Shown here: positions 35,100 to 45,680 of the stretch, in pieces
Position numbering within the stretch: the first letter of the stretch is position 1
Layout: each line of letters begins with the position of its first letter
DNA from: Carettochelys insculpta
Lineage: Eukaryota; Chordata; Testudines; Carettochelyidae
Direction of reading: 5' to 3'
Length of the DNA stretch: 64,000 nucleotides
Assembly (NCBI RefSeq): GCF_033958435.1
Contig: NC_134145.1
Coordinates: forward strand, 34,437,501-34,501,500
The notes under the pieces: generated by a model
Told to the model about the DNA's origin: nothing
Seen by the model: the letters and a program-made list of their open reading frames with translations, nothing else
Database searches by the model: none
Made by a program: the position numbers and the translations under genes

Positions 35100-35302
35100 G
35101 AAGTACCCTGGGCACTTCGAAGTACCGGCAGGTGAACCGCGACTAGATGCAAGCTGGCACTTTGAAGTTGCCGTGGGGGGGTTGGTGGGGAATTTACTTA
35201 ATGAAGTGCTGCATATGCAGCACAGCCCTTCATTAATAAACTCCCAACACCCTACTTACCATGCTCCCTTCGAAGTAAGGAGCTAGTGTAGACAAGCCCT
35301 GA
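35100..35302. mobile_element. Half of a Harbinger-type miniature element
   Basis: GGCACTTTGAAGTTGCCGTG, then GAAGTGCTGCATATGCAGCA and the end GCTAGTGTAGACAAGCCC are collinear with the right half of 19619-19990. The left half is missing. Confidence 0.65.
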
Positions 35303-35317
35303 GAGGTATAAGGTGGA

Positions 35318-35470
35318 CAGACGTGGGTTGCCAGCAGGAAGGAATGAACCTGCAACTTTAGAGGCTAAAACCATGTGCTCTACCACATGAGCTAAAACCC
35401 AACTGGCCCTCAGCCAAGACTGTACAGCAGAAACTTCACTCTCTTGTCAGTGGTCCCAGTGCCTCTGGGG
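35318..35470 (-). repeat. tRNA-like repeat, relative of 29206-29586
   Basis: On the minus strand TAGCTCATGTGGTAGAGCAC (A-box-like) is followed by GCAGGTTCATTCC (B-box-like). The flank GAGGCACTGGGACCACTGAC matches the ends of the foldback at 29206. It has no cloverleaf intact enough to call a tRNA gene. Confidence 0.55.
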
Positions 35471-35479
35471 TTACAGAGG

Positions 35480-36615
35480 CACTCACAGGTGGTTTGTAAA
35501 TCTCCCTGGTTACTAGGTGGGGACTTGAGCCAGTTCTGTGTTGGATCAATGGAAAGGAACCCATAGATATTGAACCCAGCCTTGGCTGCACCTGGCAGAG
35601 TTGTTAGAATTTTGTATATCTTGTTGTTTAAAAAAACAATAGTTTAGGAAGTGTACAGGAACAGGTCAGACTAGAATATTGGTATTAGCTAACAGGATAT
35701 TTCTATGCTCAGAACAAACTCTGCTGACATAATAATGACTCAGATTTTCTCTGAGCACATTTCAGTCACATGCGCCTGAGCTACCTGGATCTGTTATGAA
35801 ACAGACATTCAAAATATACATAAACAGTTGAATGTGGAAGGAGGACATATGGGTTTGAAACTGAGATTATAGATATTGATCAATATGATTATAAGGCTTA
35901 ATGTACTGTCCCAAAGGAGAGGCACAAAGATATTTACTTTGTGCTAACAGTGTTATACTATAATTTAAAAAAAAATACTCAACTTTTTACAGACTCCTCA
36001 AAATTACCTGTAGGTTCGATTGTTGACAAAATGCATATAGCAGAGAACTGCTTTAGCAAATATAACTGAGGGGATATGAATGGTGGTGTGGAAAAGAACA
36101 AGAACCGGCCTTTCCTTTTTGACACAATAGTTCAAATCCCAAGAGTGACGCTAAGATGTGAACCAGATGATCTTTGTTCATTGGGCAATGAATAATACAC
36201 CACAAAAGTTCCAGTTCACACATTATTCCAGAGAAAATATGCAAGGAAATTATTTCAGTTCCAGGTCGAACACCGTTCCAGAGAAAATATAAGAGGACTG
36301 AGCAGTCTTGGAAACTGAAATTGTGTATTAAATCTAGAGATAGTCTGCTTGAAGGTCACTGTTAAAACACTGTAGCGTTCATTTAACATGCAGATTGTAC
36401 GGTGAAGTGTTGTGAGTTCCTCTGGTACGGGGTGTGTATGATTTCATGTTCCTGTACATGTTCCCAAAAAGACAAGGGAAAAATATTCCTTTGATTACAT
36501 AATTAGCTGGGAGCAGACCAGCCCAAAAAAAAAGGATTTCTTTTATTAAAAGAGAAACTACTCATAGAGCCAAGTTCTGCTTTCACATCCGTTGAATTTA
36601 AGAATTAAACATGTC
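35480..36615. other. Interval with no recognised gene
   Basis: AT-rich unique-looking sequence. A short duplicated phrase CCAGAGAAAATAT occurs at about 36230 and 36283. No domain-bearing frame. Confidence 0.4.
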
Positions 36616-36618
36616 AAT

Positions 36619-37372
36619 GGCTACGTCTACACGTGCACGCTACATCGAAATAGCTTATGTAGACGTTATTTGATGTCTCCCTACATCGAAATAGCTTATT
36701 TCGATGTAGGGAGACATCGAAATAGTCTATTTCGATGAATAACGTCTACATGTCCTCCAGGGCTGGCAACATCGACGTTCAACATCGACGTTGCGCAGCA
36801 CCACATCGAAATAGGTGCTGCGAGGGAACGTCTACACGCCAAAGTAGCACACATCGAAATAAGGGTGCCAGGCACAGCTGCAGACAGGGTCACAGGGCGG
36901 ACTCAACAGCAAGCCGCTCCCTTAAAGGGCCCCTCCCAGACACAGTTGCACTAAACAACACAAGATCCACAGAGCCGACAACTGGTTGCAGACCCTGTGC
37001 ATGCAGCATGGATCCCCAGCTGCAGCAGCAGCAGCCAGAAGCCCTGGGCTAAGGGCTGTCGCACATGGTGACCATAGAGCCCCGCAGGGGCTGGAGAGAG
37101 AGCATCTCTCAACCCCTCAGCTGATGGCCGCCATGGCGGACCCCGCTATTTTGATGTTGCGGGACGCGGATCATCTACACGTGCCCTACTTCGACGTTCA
37201 ACTTCGAAGTAGGGCGCTATTCCCATCCCCTCATGGGGTTAGCGACTTTGACGTCTTGCCGCCTAACGTCGATTTCAACTTCGAAGTAGCGCCCAACACG
37301 TGTAGCCATGACGGGCGCTATTTCGAAGTTGGCGCTGCTATTTCGAAGTAGCGTGCACGTGTAGACACGGTC
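36619..37372 (+). mobile_element. Non-autonomous PIF/Harbinger element, complete
   Basis: 754 bp. Ends GGCTACGTCTACACGTGCAC and GTGCACGTGTAGACACGGTC, with AAT on both sides (36616-36618, 37373-37375). Repeated ATCGAAAT and CTTCGAAGT motifs crowd both ends. CCCTTAAAGGGCCCC (36920-36934) precedes a start codon at 37008 reading MDPQLQQQQPEALG then stop, the position of the transposase start in larger copies. The left end is also a strong hairpin. The minus-strand copy at 1-510 is closely similar over its length. Confidence 0.85.
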
Positions 37373-37375
37373 AAT

Positions 37376-39400
37376 GAGAGCAGAGTTTGGCTCTAGAATA
37401 ATTTCTAGAGATGCATTCAAGATATGAAGTTTTTATCCAGACCAGCACTTATCTGGAGCTTAACAAGTTTCATATCCAAATGTTCAACTTCAGACCCATC
37501 TCTAGAGTTTCAGCTAACTCCTCTTAAGTAATTAAAAGATTAAGCCAGACATGTTTACTGAATTGCTAATGCACTTTATTCAGAAATTATAGCTATGCTA
37601 GACTGGTTTGCCTTGATGCTTGAATCAAATGAGGTTAATTAAGAAATCAGAACAAACTGGAAGAAACCATTGCACAGGCCTGCTGACCAGATGCGAGGGA
37701 CTCAAAGCGGGGTAGCAGTTGCCCAGGGCCCAGCAATTCAGAAAGGCTCGGGGCTCGTCACCACCACCAATGTAGCAGCTGGAGCCTCAAGCCTTTTACA
37801 TTACAATTGGAGCCCTATATGCGTCACGCTGCAGAGCTGTGGGCAGCACACTCCAGGCAGCACTAGGGTGTGTGTGGGGGATGCTGTCCCAGCGGTGCCA
37901 AGCTCTGGAGGCCCCAGCCCTGCTCCTTCCTCCTGAGGCCCCGTCCCTTCTGGGAGTGTAGAGTCACCCCATGTAGTGGCCAGGTGAAGCTGTCAGCTTG
38001 CCTGCCACTGCAGTGAGAAGAGCAATACGCTTGTCATTGAAGGGGAAAAACGGGCTCCAAGACTCAAGTACATTTTGCTTCAGTTTTTAAAAAGGGCCAA
38101 ATAGCTAACAGGTTCTCAGCCTGGTATCTACTTACTATTCTGTACAGACAATCAATAGCAAGCACAAATGTGAAGGTATAATTAACTGCAGAGAGCAATG
38201 ATTGCATTTAGATGTCTAGCCACCAAGGAAAAAAAAAAGCAGATAGCAAGAGGTCTAAATAATAGATTTGTGCCTGAAGGAGATTGGTTTTTGCTAGCAA
38301 AGAGAAGTCACGGACACAAGATTAAAGGTTGTTAAAAAATATATTGGCCAATATTTTAACAAGCTGGTTTTTCAGCTGTACCCACGGAGCAGTGAGCACA
38401 CATGAGAAGAGTAGAACAAACACACTTGTATATCAACACAGAGCACTAATCCTGGGGCTGATTTTGTATTAGAACAGTCCCCAGCTTAAAGTAGTGCATA
38501 GAGTTGATCCATACCTTGCTACCAGTGGCTCCCAAAAGTTGTTCTGACAGTCGAGGAAGCCTAGGTTGTAAGCATGTCCCCCAACCCAAACATCCCTGCC
38601 ATGCTAGAGTCAGGAAGAGGCTGTGAGCCATTGTGAGCTATAAGCCATCAGCTGATTTTCCCACAAGGAAGACTACAGTGCTTTTTTGGTTAAGAAAATA
38701 ATAAAGAAAAGAGGAGCCACTACTCAGCCATCTCCCTGTTCCTCCCCTCCCCAAACCCCCACCTGCCAGCAAATCCCATGGCTGGGGCTGTCAAGGTGCT
38801 GGCAAGTACCAACACAGAGAAAAAAAAAAAAAAGCACAAAAAAAGCACTGGAAGGTTGACACAAAAACTCACTCTAGATAACACACGAATGGGAGACCAA
38901 CATGAAACTTCCCCAATAGACCTAAGAAATAATTCCAAGTTTTAGCAAAACTTGGGCAGTAGTTCTATAACCATTTGGGGTTACAATTATTAATGCACTG
39001 CACTCATAATCTTTCACAGATGTAAACTGTCAGTCTCTCTCACCAACACAAGTTGATCCAATAAAATATATTACCTCACCCACTTTGTCTCTAAAGCCAC
39101 CTAGCACGTCAGCAAGGCAGAACACTAGTACCAGGCAATGCAAGAAAGCCAAGAACAATTTCTGTTCCAATAATTTGAGGTAAACTACTAAGCTCCGAAA
39201 TTGGAAGTGTTGGGTTAACACGCTTTATCAGCTCCTGAGTGTGTCCGATGAGTTCCAAAGATCGTCTGTTTCAGTTCTCCTTGTCCAGGAAGACATGGGA
39301 GGATCCTGAAGTCTTTCAGACGAACAACAGAATCAAAGAGCAAGGGAGGGGGTGGGAATCACATCACAAGATCTTGCCAGAAAGCGGTAAATGCAGTTCA
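37376..39400. other. Interval with no recognised gene
   Basis: Unique-looking sequence with poly-A and A-rich patches near 38230 and 38820. The 88-residue frame at 37670 and the minus frames near 38446-38938 show no domain. Confidence 0.4.
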
Positions 39401-39407
39401 AACTCAA

Positions 39408-40047
39408 TACACTCATCCGTCATTTAACAAATAGTTGACTTACAAGTACTCACTAAAACAAGGGACATACATACATATCTTTGTTTGCTAAAAGAGTAAA
39501 CTCCACCCGCTTATACTAGCCAGCCATGGGGAGACCTGCAGCCTCATGGCTGGAGTGGAGCCTGCCATGGGGTCCCTGGCTGGGGCACGGGGAGACCTGC
39601 AGCCCCACGTGGCCCGGCCCACTTCCAATACCCCTGGCCTGCAACTCCCCATGCACCCCCCAAGCCTCACCCACTCGCAACACCCACCCAGGCCCAGTCT
39701 GGAATCTCCCCAGCCCACCACCACCCCCCACAGGTACTGCTTCTGCAACCCCAGGAACCAGCCACAACCTCCTCCATGGGAGCCGCCACCAGGTTTTAAA
39801 CCTCCCTCCCACTCATGGCCTGAAACTGCCCCCAGCCTAACCTTTTCCAACACCTGCCCCCCGCAAGGTTCACTTCCTTTTCAAAAGCAGCTGCATGCTG
39901 CCACTCCTTCCCCCAGTTAGGAGCACTAGGTACCAAACAAAGACTTTAGCGTGTATTTAATGGTAATTTAGTGTCCCTCTTATGAGTTTTCTCCTACAAG
40001 CCGAAAGTTGGGAACCAATTGTGCTCGTATATCAAGGGATGAGTGTA
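39408..40047. mobile_element. TA-flanked DNA element with GC-rich Pro-rich interior
   Basis: Ends TACACTCATCC and GGATGAGTGTA form an inverted repeat, with CGTCATTTAAC and GTATATCAAGG just inside. The interior (39520-39870) is GC-rich and gives overlapping Pro-rich frames on both strands, for example 39546-39920. These are likely composition effects. The ends resemble pogo/Tigger-like mariner relatives; this is inference. Confidence 0.55.
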
Positions 40048-40473
40048 TATTATTACTAACTTTATCCCCAATTATATTAATTCCAGCCAACATATGAATA
40101 AATTAGAGGACATCCTGGTATACAGAACCAGGAACCATAGTCACTAGTCCTTATAAAAATTAAATACAGTCTAGACCCAGGCACATCTAAACTAAATACA
40201 GTAAAACTGAATAAAAATACAGTAGCCATCTGCATCAAGTTTTTGCTTCTCTTGCGTGATAACTGTAAGGGCTTATTTTCATATTTAAAAATCTTTCATT
40301 GGCGGTACCAGCCCACCAGTGGATCACATAAGAATCTATTACGCTCTTCCCAAGGACATAAGAGTCAGGGTTGGTTTGATACTATTCTCAAGTCAGAAGA
40401 GGCAAGTGGAGGTTGAGAGCAACTATAATATGCTATTTCCCTGGTGGTTACTTACGTTATTTTGTGCTCCAGC

Positions 40474-40638
40474 ACCCCCTATTGTCATCTTGATGATCAT
40501 CATTACATTACAGAGAAAAGGCCATTCTCCCAGGCTGCATCAACACTACAGCTCTGTTTCAGAAGGATGGGTTTTGACAATAAACATCAACAGATGGCCT
40601 TTTGAAATGGAGAGGCCACCCAGGCAAACAGGGAGCGA
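40474..40638 (+). repeat. Duplicated LINE-tail/Harbinger-end junction, copy 1
   Basis: This block repeats at 42060-42220. It contains a LINE 3' tail (CACCCCCTATTGTCA, then GAGAAAAGGCCATTCTCCCA) joined to a Harbinger left end (AGGCTGCATCAACACTACAG) up to CAAACAGGGAGCGA, where LINE RT sequence abruptly begins. The two copies differ at roughly one base in eight by eye, including lost CpGs. Confidence 0.8.
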
Positions 40639-42004
40639 AGAATTACTGGGGCACCTCCCTTCTCTGTACTGCTGGGAAGATCTTGGCTCGAGTCATCCTC
40701 AACCATCTGATCACCAGCATCTCAGAGGAGAACCTACCAGAGGCACAGTGTAGTTTTCGCTCAGGTCACAGCACCATTGACATGATATTTACTGTTCGTC
40801 AGGTCCAGGAAAAGTGCACAGAGCAGAACTCAGATCTGTATGCTGTCTTTATAGACCTGACCAAGGCGTTTGACACCATCGACAGAGAAGCCCTGTGGAT
40901 TATCCTGTCAAAACTTGGCTGCCCGAGAAGATTCGCTAACCTCATACGCCTGTTCCATGATGACGTGACTGGCTTTGTTCTTTCAAATGGAAAGTCCTCA
41001 GATCCATTTGAGATATCCAGTGGTGTGAAGCAAGGGTGCATGCTGGCCCCAGTGTTATTCAACCTCTTTTTCACGTGCATCCTCAGCCACAAGGAATCTG
41101 ATCTCCAGCTCATCATCAACAAGTTTGCTGATGCCACTCGGCTCTCTGTTTTGACCATCAGCCTAGGAAAGACCGAGGTACTGTTTCAACCTGCTCCAGG
41201 ATCTGCTGATCTCCCCGCTTCAATCTTTATTGAAGTAACAGAGTTAAAAACAGTAGAGGAGTTTGAGTACCTTGACAGTGTGATAGCCAATGCTGGCTCC
41301 CTTGACAAAGAAATCAATGCCAGAATCTGCCAGGCCAGCTGGGCACTAGGACATCTGAGAGCGCAAGTGTTGAATCAGCACAATATCTGACAGTCCACTA
41401 AACTGCAAGTGTACAAGGCTGTAGTCCTGACCAGTCTCTGTATGGCTGTGAAACCTGGACCTTGTAAAGAAAACATAAAACTGCTGGAGCCCTTCCACAC
41501 ATGCAGCCTGAGGTCAATACTGAACATTTGATGGCAGGACAGAGTTACAAACCTGGAAATCCTGTACAGAGCAGGAACTATGAGCATTGAAGCCATGATT
41601 CTGAAAGCCCAGCTTTGCTGGACAGAGCACGTCATACGAACGGAGGAGTCAAGAATCCCTAAGCAACTACTCTGTGGTGAACTCTCCCAGGGCAAAAGGA
41701 ATCAAGGTAGTCCTTGCAAGAGGTATAAAGACTGCGTGAAGGCCAACATTGCTCATGCTGGTTGAAAACCAGATGAGCTAGAGCAGCATGCAAAAGACCG
41801 AACAGGCTGGCGTGCTCTCATATGACACGCATATGACAACTTTGAAGAGCAGCGACACGTATGCCTCATTGATGCTCGTGAGAGGAAGAAAGCAACAACA
41901 GCAGCCGCACCAACAGATACAGGACAATTCCCTTGCCCCCACTGTGAACGCCCATGCTGTTCAAAGCTTGGACTCCACAGCCACATGCGAGTCCACAACC
42001 GATG
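40602..42004 (+). pseudogene. LINE reverse transcriptase lacking the FADD block
   Basis: The frame 40602-41390 begins in Harbinger sequence, then reads LLCTAGKILARVILNHL, RSGHSTIDMIFTVRQVQEKC, VFIDLTKAFDTIDREALW and SSGVKQGCMLAPVLFNLFF. It jumps to ILSHKESDLQLIINKFADAT and LTISLGKTEVLFQ. The segment that normally holds FADD is deleted, so the polymerase is dead. The C-terminal part continues after 41390 in other frames (SIEAMILKAQLCWTEHVIR). It ends with a Cys-Cys-His-His finger FPCPHCERPCCSKLGLHSHM (about 41925-41990) and a stop. Confidence 0.75.
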
Positions 42005-42110
42005 AGCCTGTGCAAGCTCAAGACGTCATCGTTGGACATGGACTACCTACACAAAATTACCCCCTACTGTCACCTGATGATCACCATTACATTAGAGAAA
42101 AGGCCATTCT
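40639..42110 (+). mobile_element. LINE fragment with C-terminal zinc finger
   Basis: Begins inside an RT domain and runs to the 3' tail. The clade is not certain; it is distinct from the CR1 and RTE copies here. Its upstream border is the Harbinger left end at 40638, and its downstream border is copy C. Several frames are needed to read the protein. Confidence 0.75.
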
Positions 42111-42480
42111 CCCAGGCTGCACCTACACTACAGCTCCATTTCGAAAGCCCGGGTTTTGACAATAAACATCGACAGATGGCCTTTCAAAATGGAAAGTCCA
42201 CACAGGCAAACAGGGAGCGAGGGTCCGACCTGCCCTTTCGAATGGCCCCAGCGCACTTTTGAAAGACAGCGTCCACACCTCCCAGGGAGCTCTTTTGAAA
42301 GTACAGGGGCAGAAAGTGCCACAAGCAGGGTTGCATGGCGGACAGCCCTTCCAGTGCCACCACCTGCCACCCCATAAAACACCCCTCCCACGCAAGCCCT
42401 GGCCTGTGCACGCTGAGGATCAGCTACCTGTCCCCAGGCACACAGACCAACGAAGAGCAGAGGAGGCACTCTGGGCCCCC

Positions 42481-43680
42481 ATGGACCGCAGGCAGCTCCC
42501 CCCCACAGCGAGGCCATGGCTGGTGCACTGTGGCCACCCTGCTAGCCACCATCCTGGAGGCCATCCTCAGGGCATGATGTCCCTACCTGGTCCCCCAGGT
42601 CAGTCTCCGCCTGTGGGGCTTCCCCACAAGCAGCAACTGGTGGGACCAGCTGGTGCTGGAAGACTGGGGCAATGGCTGGTGGCTACAGAACTTCAGGATG
42701 ATCAAGAAACATTCCTGGAGCTCTGCCACTGGCTCGCTCCAGTCCTCCAGCACTGCAACACTCGCACGAGGCCAGTGCTCCCGCTCCAGAAAAGGGTGGC
42801 CATGGCCCTCTGGAAACTGGCTGCCCTGGACAGTCACTGATCCATCAGCCACCAATTCAGGGTGGGAAGGGCCACTGTTGGGGCCATCCTCAATGAGGTA
42901 AGTCATCCTCGTGTCACACCCTCACCAAAAGTGGGGGCCAGAGGTCACCCTGGCAAGGGGCACTATTGGGAACTTGGGGGGGCAGCCCCCACCGATGACA
43001 GGCATGGAGGTGGGGATGGGTGGGCACAAAGGGGCAGGGAGCGGGGGCTCCAGGGAAGCCTTCCTTGCAGGGGATGGGGACGGGGACGGGGACAGGGATG
43101 GGCAGACATGCCACTCCCCACCCCACACTCACGAACTCACACCTCCCCACACCGTTCAGGTCATCTGGGGCCATCAACATGGTGCTCCTGAGGCAGCTGA
43201 TCCACGTCAGGGACCTGGCCGATGCCATCTGGGGCTTCAAGGAGTTGGGCTTCCTGAACTGCTTTGGGGCACTGGACGGCACACACATCACCATCCAGGC
43301 CCCGGAGCACAGCGGTGAGGCCTATGTAAACTGGAAGGGCTACCACTCCATCATCCTGCAGGCACTCGTTGATGCCAGTGGCCAGTTCCAGGATATCTGT
43401 GCAGGCTGGTCCAGCCACGCCCATGATGCCAGCATGTTCCAGAACTCAGGGCTGGGCCGCCACATGGTCAAGAGGACCTTCATCCCCCGGCAGGAGCTCC
43501 CTGTCAGAGACACCACAATGCCAACCTGCACTGTGGCAGACGCGACCTACCCCCTGCAGGCCTGGCTGATGAGGCCATACATGGGACACATGCAGCCTAG
43601 CCAGGATGTTTTTAATGAGAGGCTGAACCAGGCCCGCAATATGGTTGAGCGGGCAAGGACAGGAGTGGCTCATGAGGGGG
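42481..43680 (+). pseudogene. Harbinger DDE transposase, copy C
   Basis: Starts MDRRQLPPT at 42481. Exon 1 has WWLQNFRMIK, a frame break, then ALWKLAALDSH, stop, and HQFRVGRATVGAILNE. Donor GAG|GTAAGT at 42898 and acceptor CGTTCAG|GTC at 43159 are both good. Exon 2 is open: NMVLLRQLIHVRDL, LNCFGALDGTHITI (first Asp), HAHDASMFQNSG, VADATYPLQAWLMRPYMG (second Asp) and LNQARNMVER (catalytic Glu). Thus the DDE triad is present with about 35 residues between the second Asp and Glu. The usual FGRLKGR continuation is lost. Best-preserved catalytic core of the three copies, but exon 1 is broken. Confidence 0.8.
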
Positions 43681-43741
43681 CAGCAGCCCAGGCCAGGCAG
43701 CTGACCATGGCCTGGGTCAGGGTGCCCAGGTTCTATGCAAC

Positions 43742-44894
43742 CTAGTCCCAGGCCTGCTGCTCCAAGGTGAGCCCTCCTGCATCACGCCCATGAGATCCTG
43801 CAGGGCTGTGCTGTTGGCAGCATCCCCTGCCTCCTTCTCCCTGCCCTGGTGGCGCTGGCAGATGGCCCGGCAGAAGCCCTGTGCAGTCCTTGTTTGGGGT
43901 CTGGGCCATTTCCCTTTGCCCTCGGTAGCAGGGCTGGCCAGCTGCCAGCTCCCGGAGCTGTGGAGACAGAAGGGGAGAGGGGAACGGGCCATTAATCTCG
44001 GATGCTGGCCCCCATGTTCCCACCCACTCACCCTGTCCTGCATGCCCTGCAATGCCCCCGTCCCAGGGTTCCCCACATGGATGCCATGAGTACAGGCTCC
44101 CACCCACTGCCCTGGTCCTTCCACAGCTGGCTGGCACGTGGTGCTGTCCCAGCTGCTTGGTGCTGAGTGCCGCGCATCCGCCCTCCCTGGGCCCAGGGAG
44201 TGTGACTGGCCAGAGTCTATATGCACCAGGGCTGGCAGACATGTGGGTGGCCACCCTGGCTAGGACCCAGGGCCCACTCCCTGGGCTGCAAGGTAGCTGG
44301 CATGCATGCCACCTACCTGTGGGTCCCTCTGGGAAGTTGGGTGAGGCACGGGTGGATGGAGTCCTCGTCATCACTGGTGGGGTCCGGGCGCCAGAGTGTC
44401 CACGGTTGCCTGGTGCTGGCTGCCAGTCCCGGGTGCTCCTTGCCCTCCATTGCTGTCTCTGGCTCCGTCTCGGGCTTGGCCGTGTCCAGGATGACAACTA
44501 GGGGATTGGCCTCCTTGGGCCCCAGGAGGCAGTATTGCTCCTTGTAGTAGGGGCAGCTTGTGGGCACTGCCCCAGACCGCCTGGCCGCATCCTGGGATTT
44601 GCAATAGCCCTGCCACAGTTCCTTTACTTTTGAACAGACCTGGTCCAGAGTGCAGGTGGGGTGGCCCCAGCCAATCAGCCCCTTTGACAGACATTCAAAC
44701 ACCTTGGTATTGCAGCCGCGGAGCCCTGTCTGGTGAAAGACTCCCTCATCCTCCCACTGGGAGAGGAGGTCCTGGAGCTCTGGCTCCATCCAGGAGAGGG
44801 CACAGTGCTTTGGGGCCTGGCTTGCCACCTGGGGGGGCTCCCCACTGTCCCTGGGGGCTGCTGGGGTGGGTGGGGGGTCAGGGTTGCTGGCCAT
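43742..44894 (-). pseudogene. Harbinger Myb/SANT-like protein, copy C
   Basis: The start MASNPDPPPTPAAPRD at 44894 is followed by CALSWMEPELQDLLSQWEDE, GLRGCNTKVFECLSKGLIGW, CSKVKELWQGYCKSQDAARR and CPYYKEQYCLLGPKEANPL. Together these form a single trihelix/Myb-like domain of about 100 residues, open in this copy through about 44313. An acidic tail with TSDDEDSIHPC follows. Further left (to 43742), after an intron-like gap, GREKEAGDAANSTALQDLMG resembles the helical C-terminal part. The protein is the expected DNA-binding partner of the transposase. The N-terminal domain frame is intact; the full gene structure is unproven. Confidence 0.75.
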
Positions 44895-45680
44895 GGGGCC
44901 GGGGAGGGCGAGGGGCTGGCTGAGGTGTCGCAGCAGGCAGAGTGCTGGAGAGCCGCATGGGCTCCCTGCTGCCTGCATGCTCTTAGCTTCCCGCCTGTGT
45001 TTTGTGGGAGACTGCGTCTTTAAACACAGCCAGACACCAGAGCCATAGAGCTCCGCTTACGCTGTGAGTGGCACCACCGCCTGCCAGCTGATTGCTGCCA
45101 TGCAGGACTCCCTCTTTCAAAATAGCCATCTGGGGAGCGTCCACGCTTGCTCTCTTTCAATACACTCTTCCGAAGGGGAGCGCCCCTCCCACCACGGGAA
45201 CGGGAGACGGACTTGAATGGAACGGCCCCGGTTTTTCGAAGTTAATTTCAAAAGATCACGAGTACACGTAGACACTCTGCAGGTTATTCTGAAAGGCTGT
45301 TTTCTGACCTCAATTTCGAATGTACTTGCTACTGTAGACGCGCTCTCAGTGTAAGATTAGTACCACAGTGAAGCTACGCACATGGAAAGGAAAACTAGGA
45401 TTCGAGAGCACATAACGGTACCCCCGTCTGGAAGGGCAGGTTAAAAACAGTGGAACCAAATGCACATGAACTGACAGAATGCCAAAGAGAAAGACTTGCT
45501 ACCCTAATCAAGACGGATGCAGAGCTCATGTTTGAATTCCACTGCTTTTCAAGAAGGTGATTTTGCAGTTTGCATTTAATATAACAAGTTCATGTTTCAT
45601 AGAATTATAGAACAACAGAGCTGGAAGAGACCTAAAAAGCCATCAAGTCCAGCCCCCTGCTCTAAGCAGGACCAAACCCA

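Larger units (their letters stand above)
42115..45345 (+). mobile_element. PIF/Harbinger copy C, two-gene element
   Basis: Ends GGCTGCACCTACACTACAGC and GCTACTGTAGACGCGCTC, imperfect inverted repeats. The flanks CCA and TCA are not a clean 3-bp duplication. Transposase lies on plus and the Myb-like gene on minus, converging. Collinear with copy A on both sides of A's deletion. A (GGGGAC)n patch lies at 43073-43103 in the transposase intron. The element sits downstream of the LINE at 40639 and its left end is duplicated upstream of that LINE. Confidence 0.8.

Noticed and set aside
36735..37052. 105-residue frame conserved in two copies (also 131-448)
   Set aside because: It runs through inverted repeats and the promoter-like block of a miniature transposon. 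Conservation follows from copy similarity, so it is not called a gene.
39488..39920. Pro-rich frames of 98-124 residues on both strands
   Set aside because: Low-complexity C-rich sequence within a TA-flanked element. The opposite strand is equally open.
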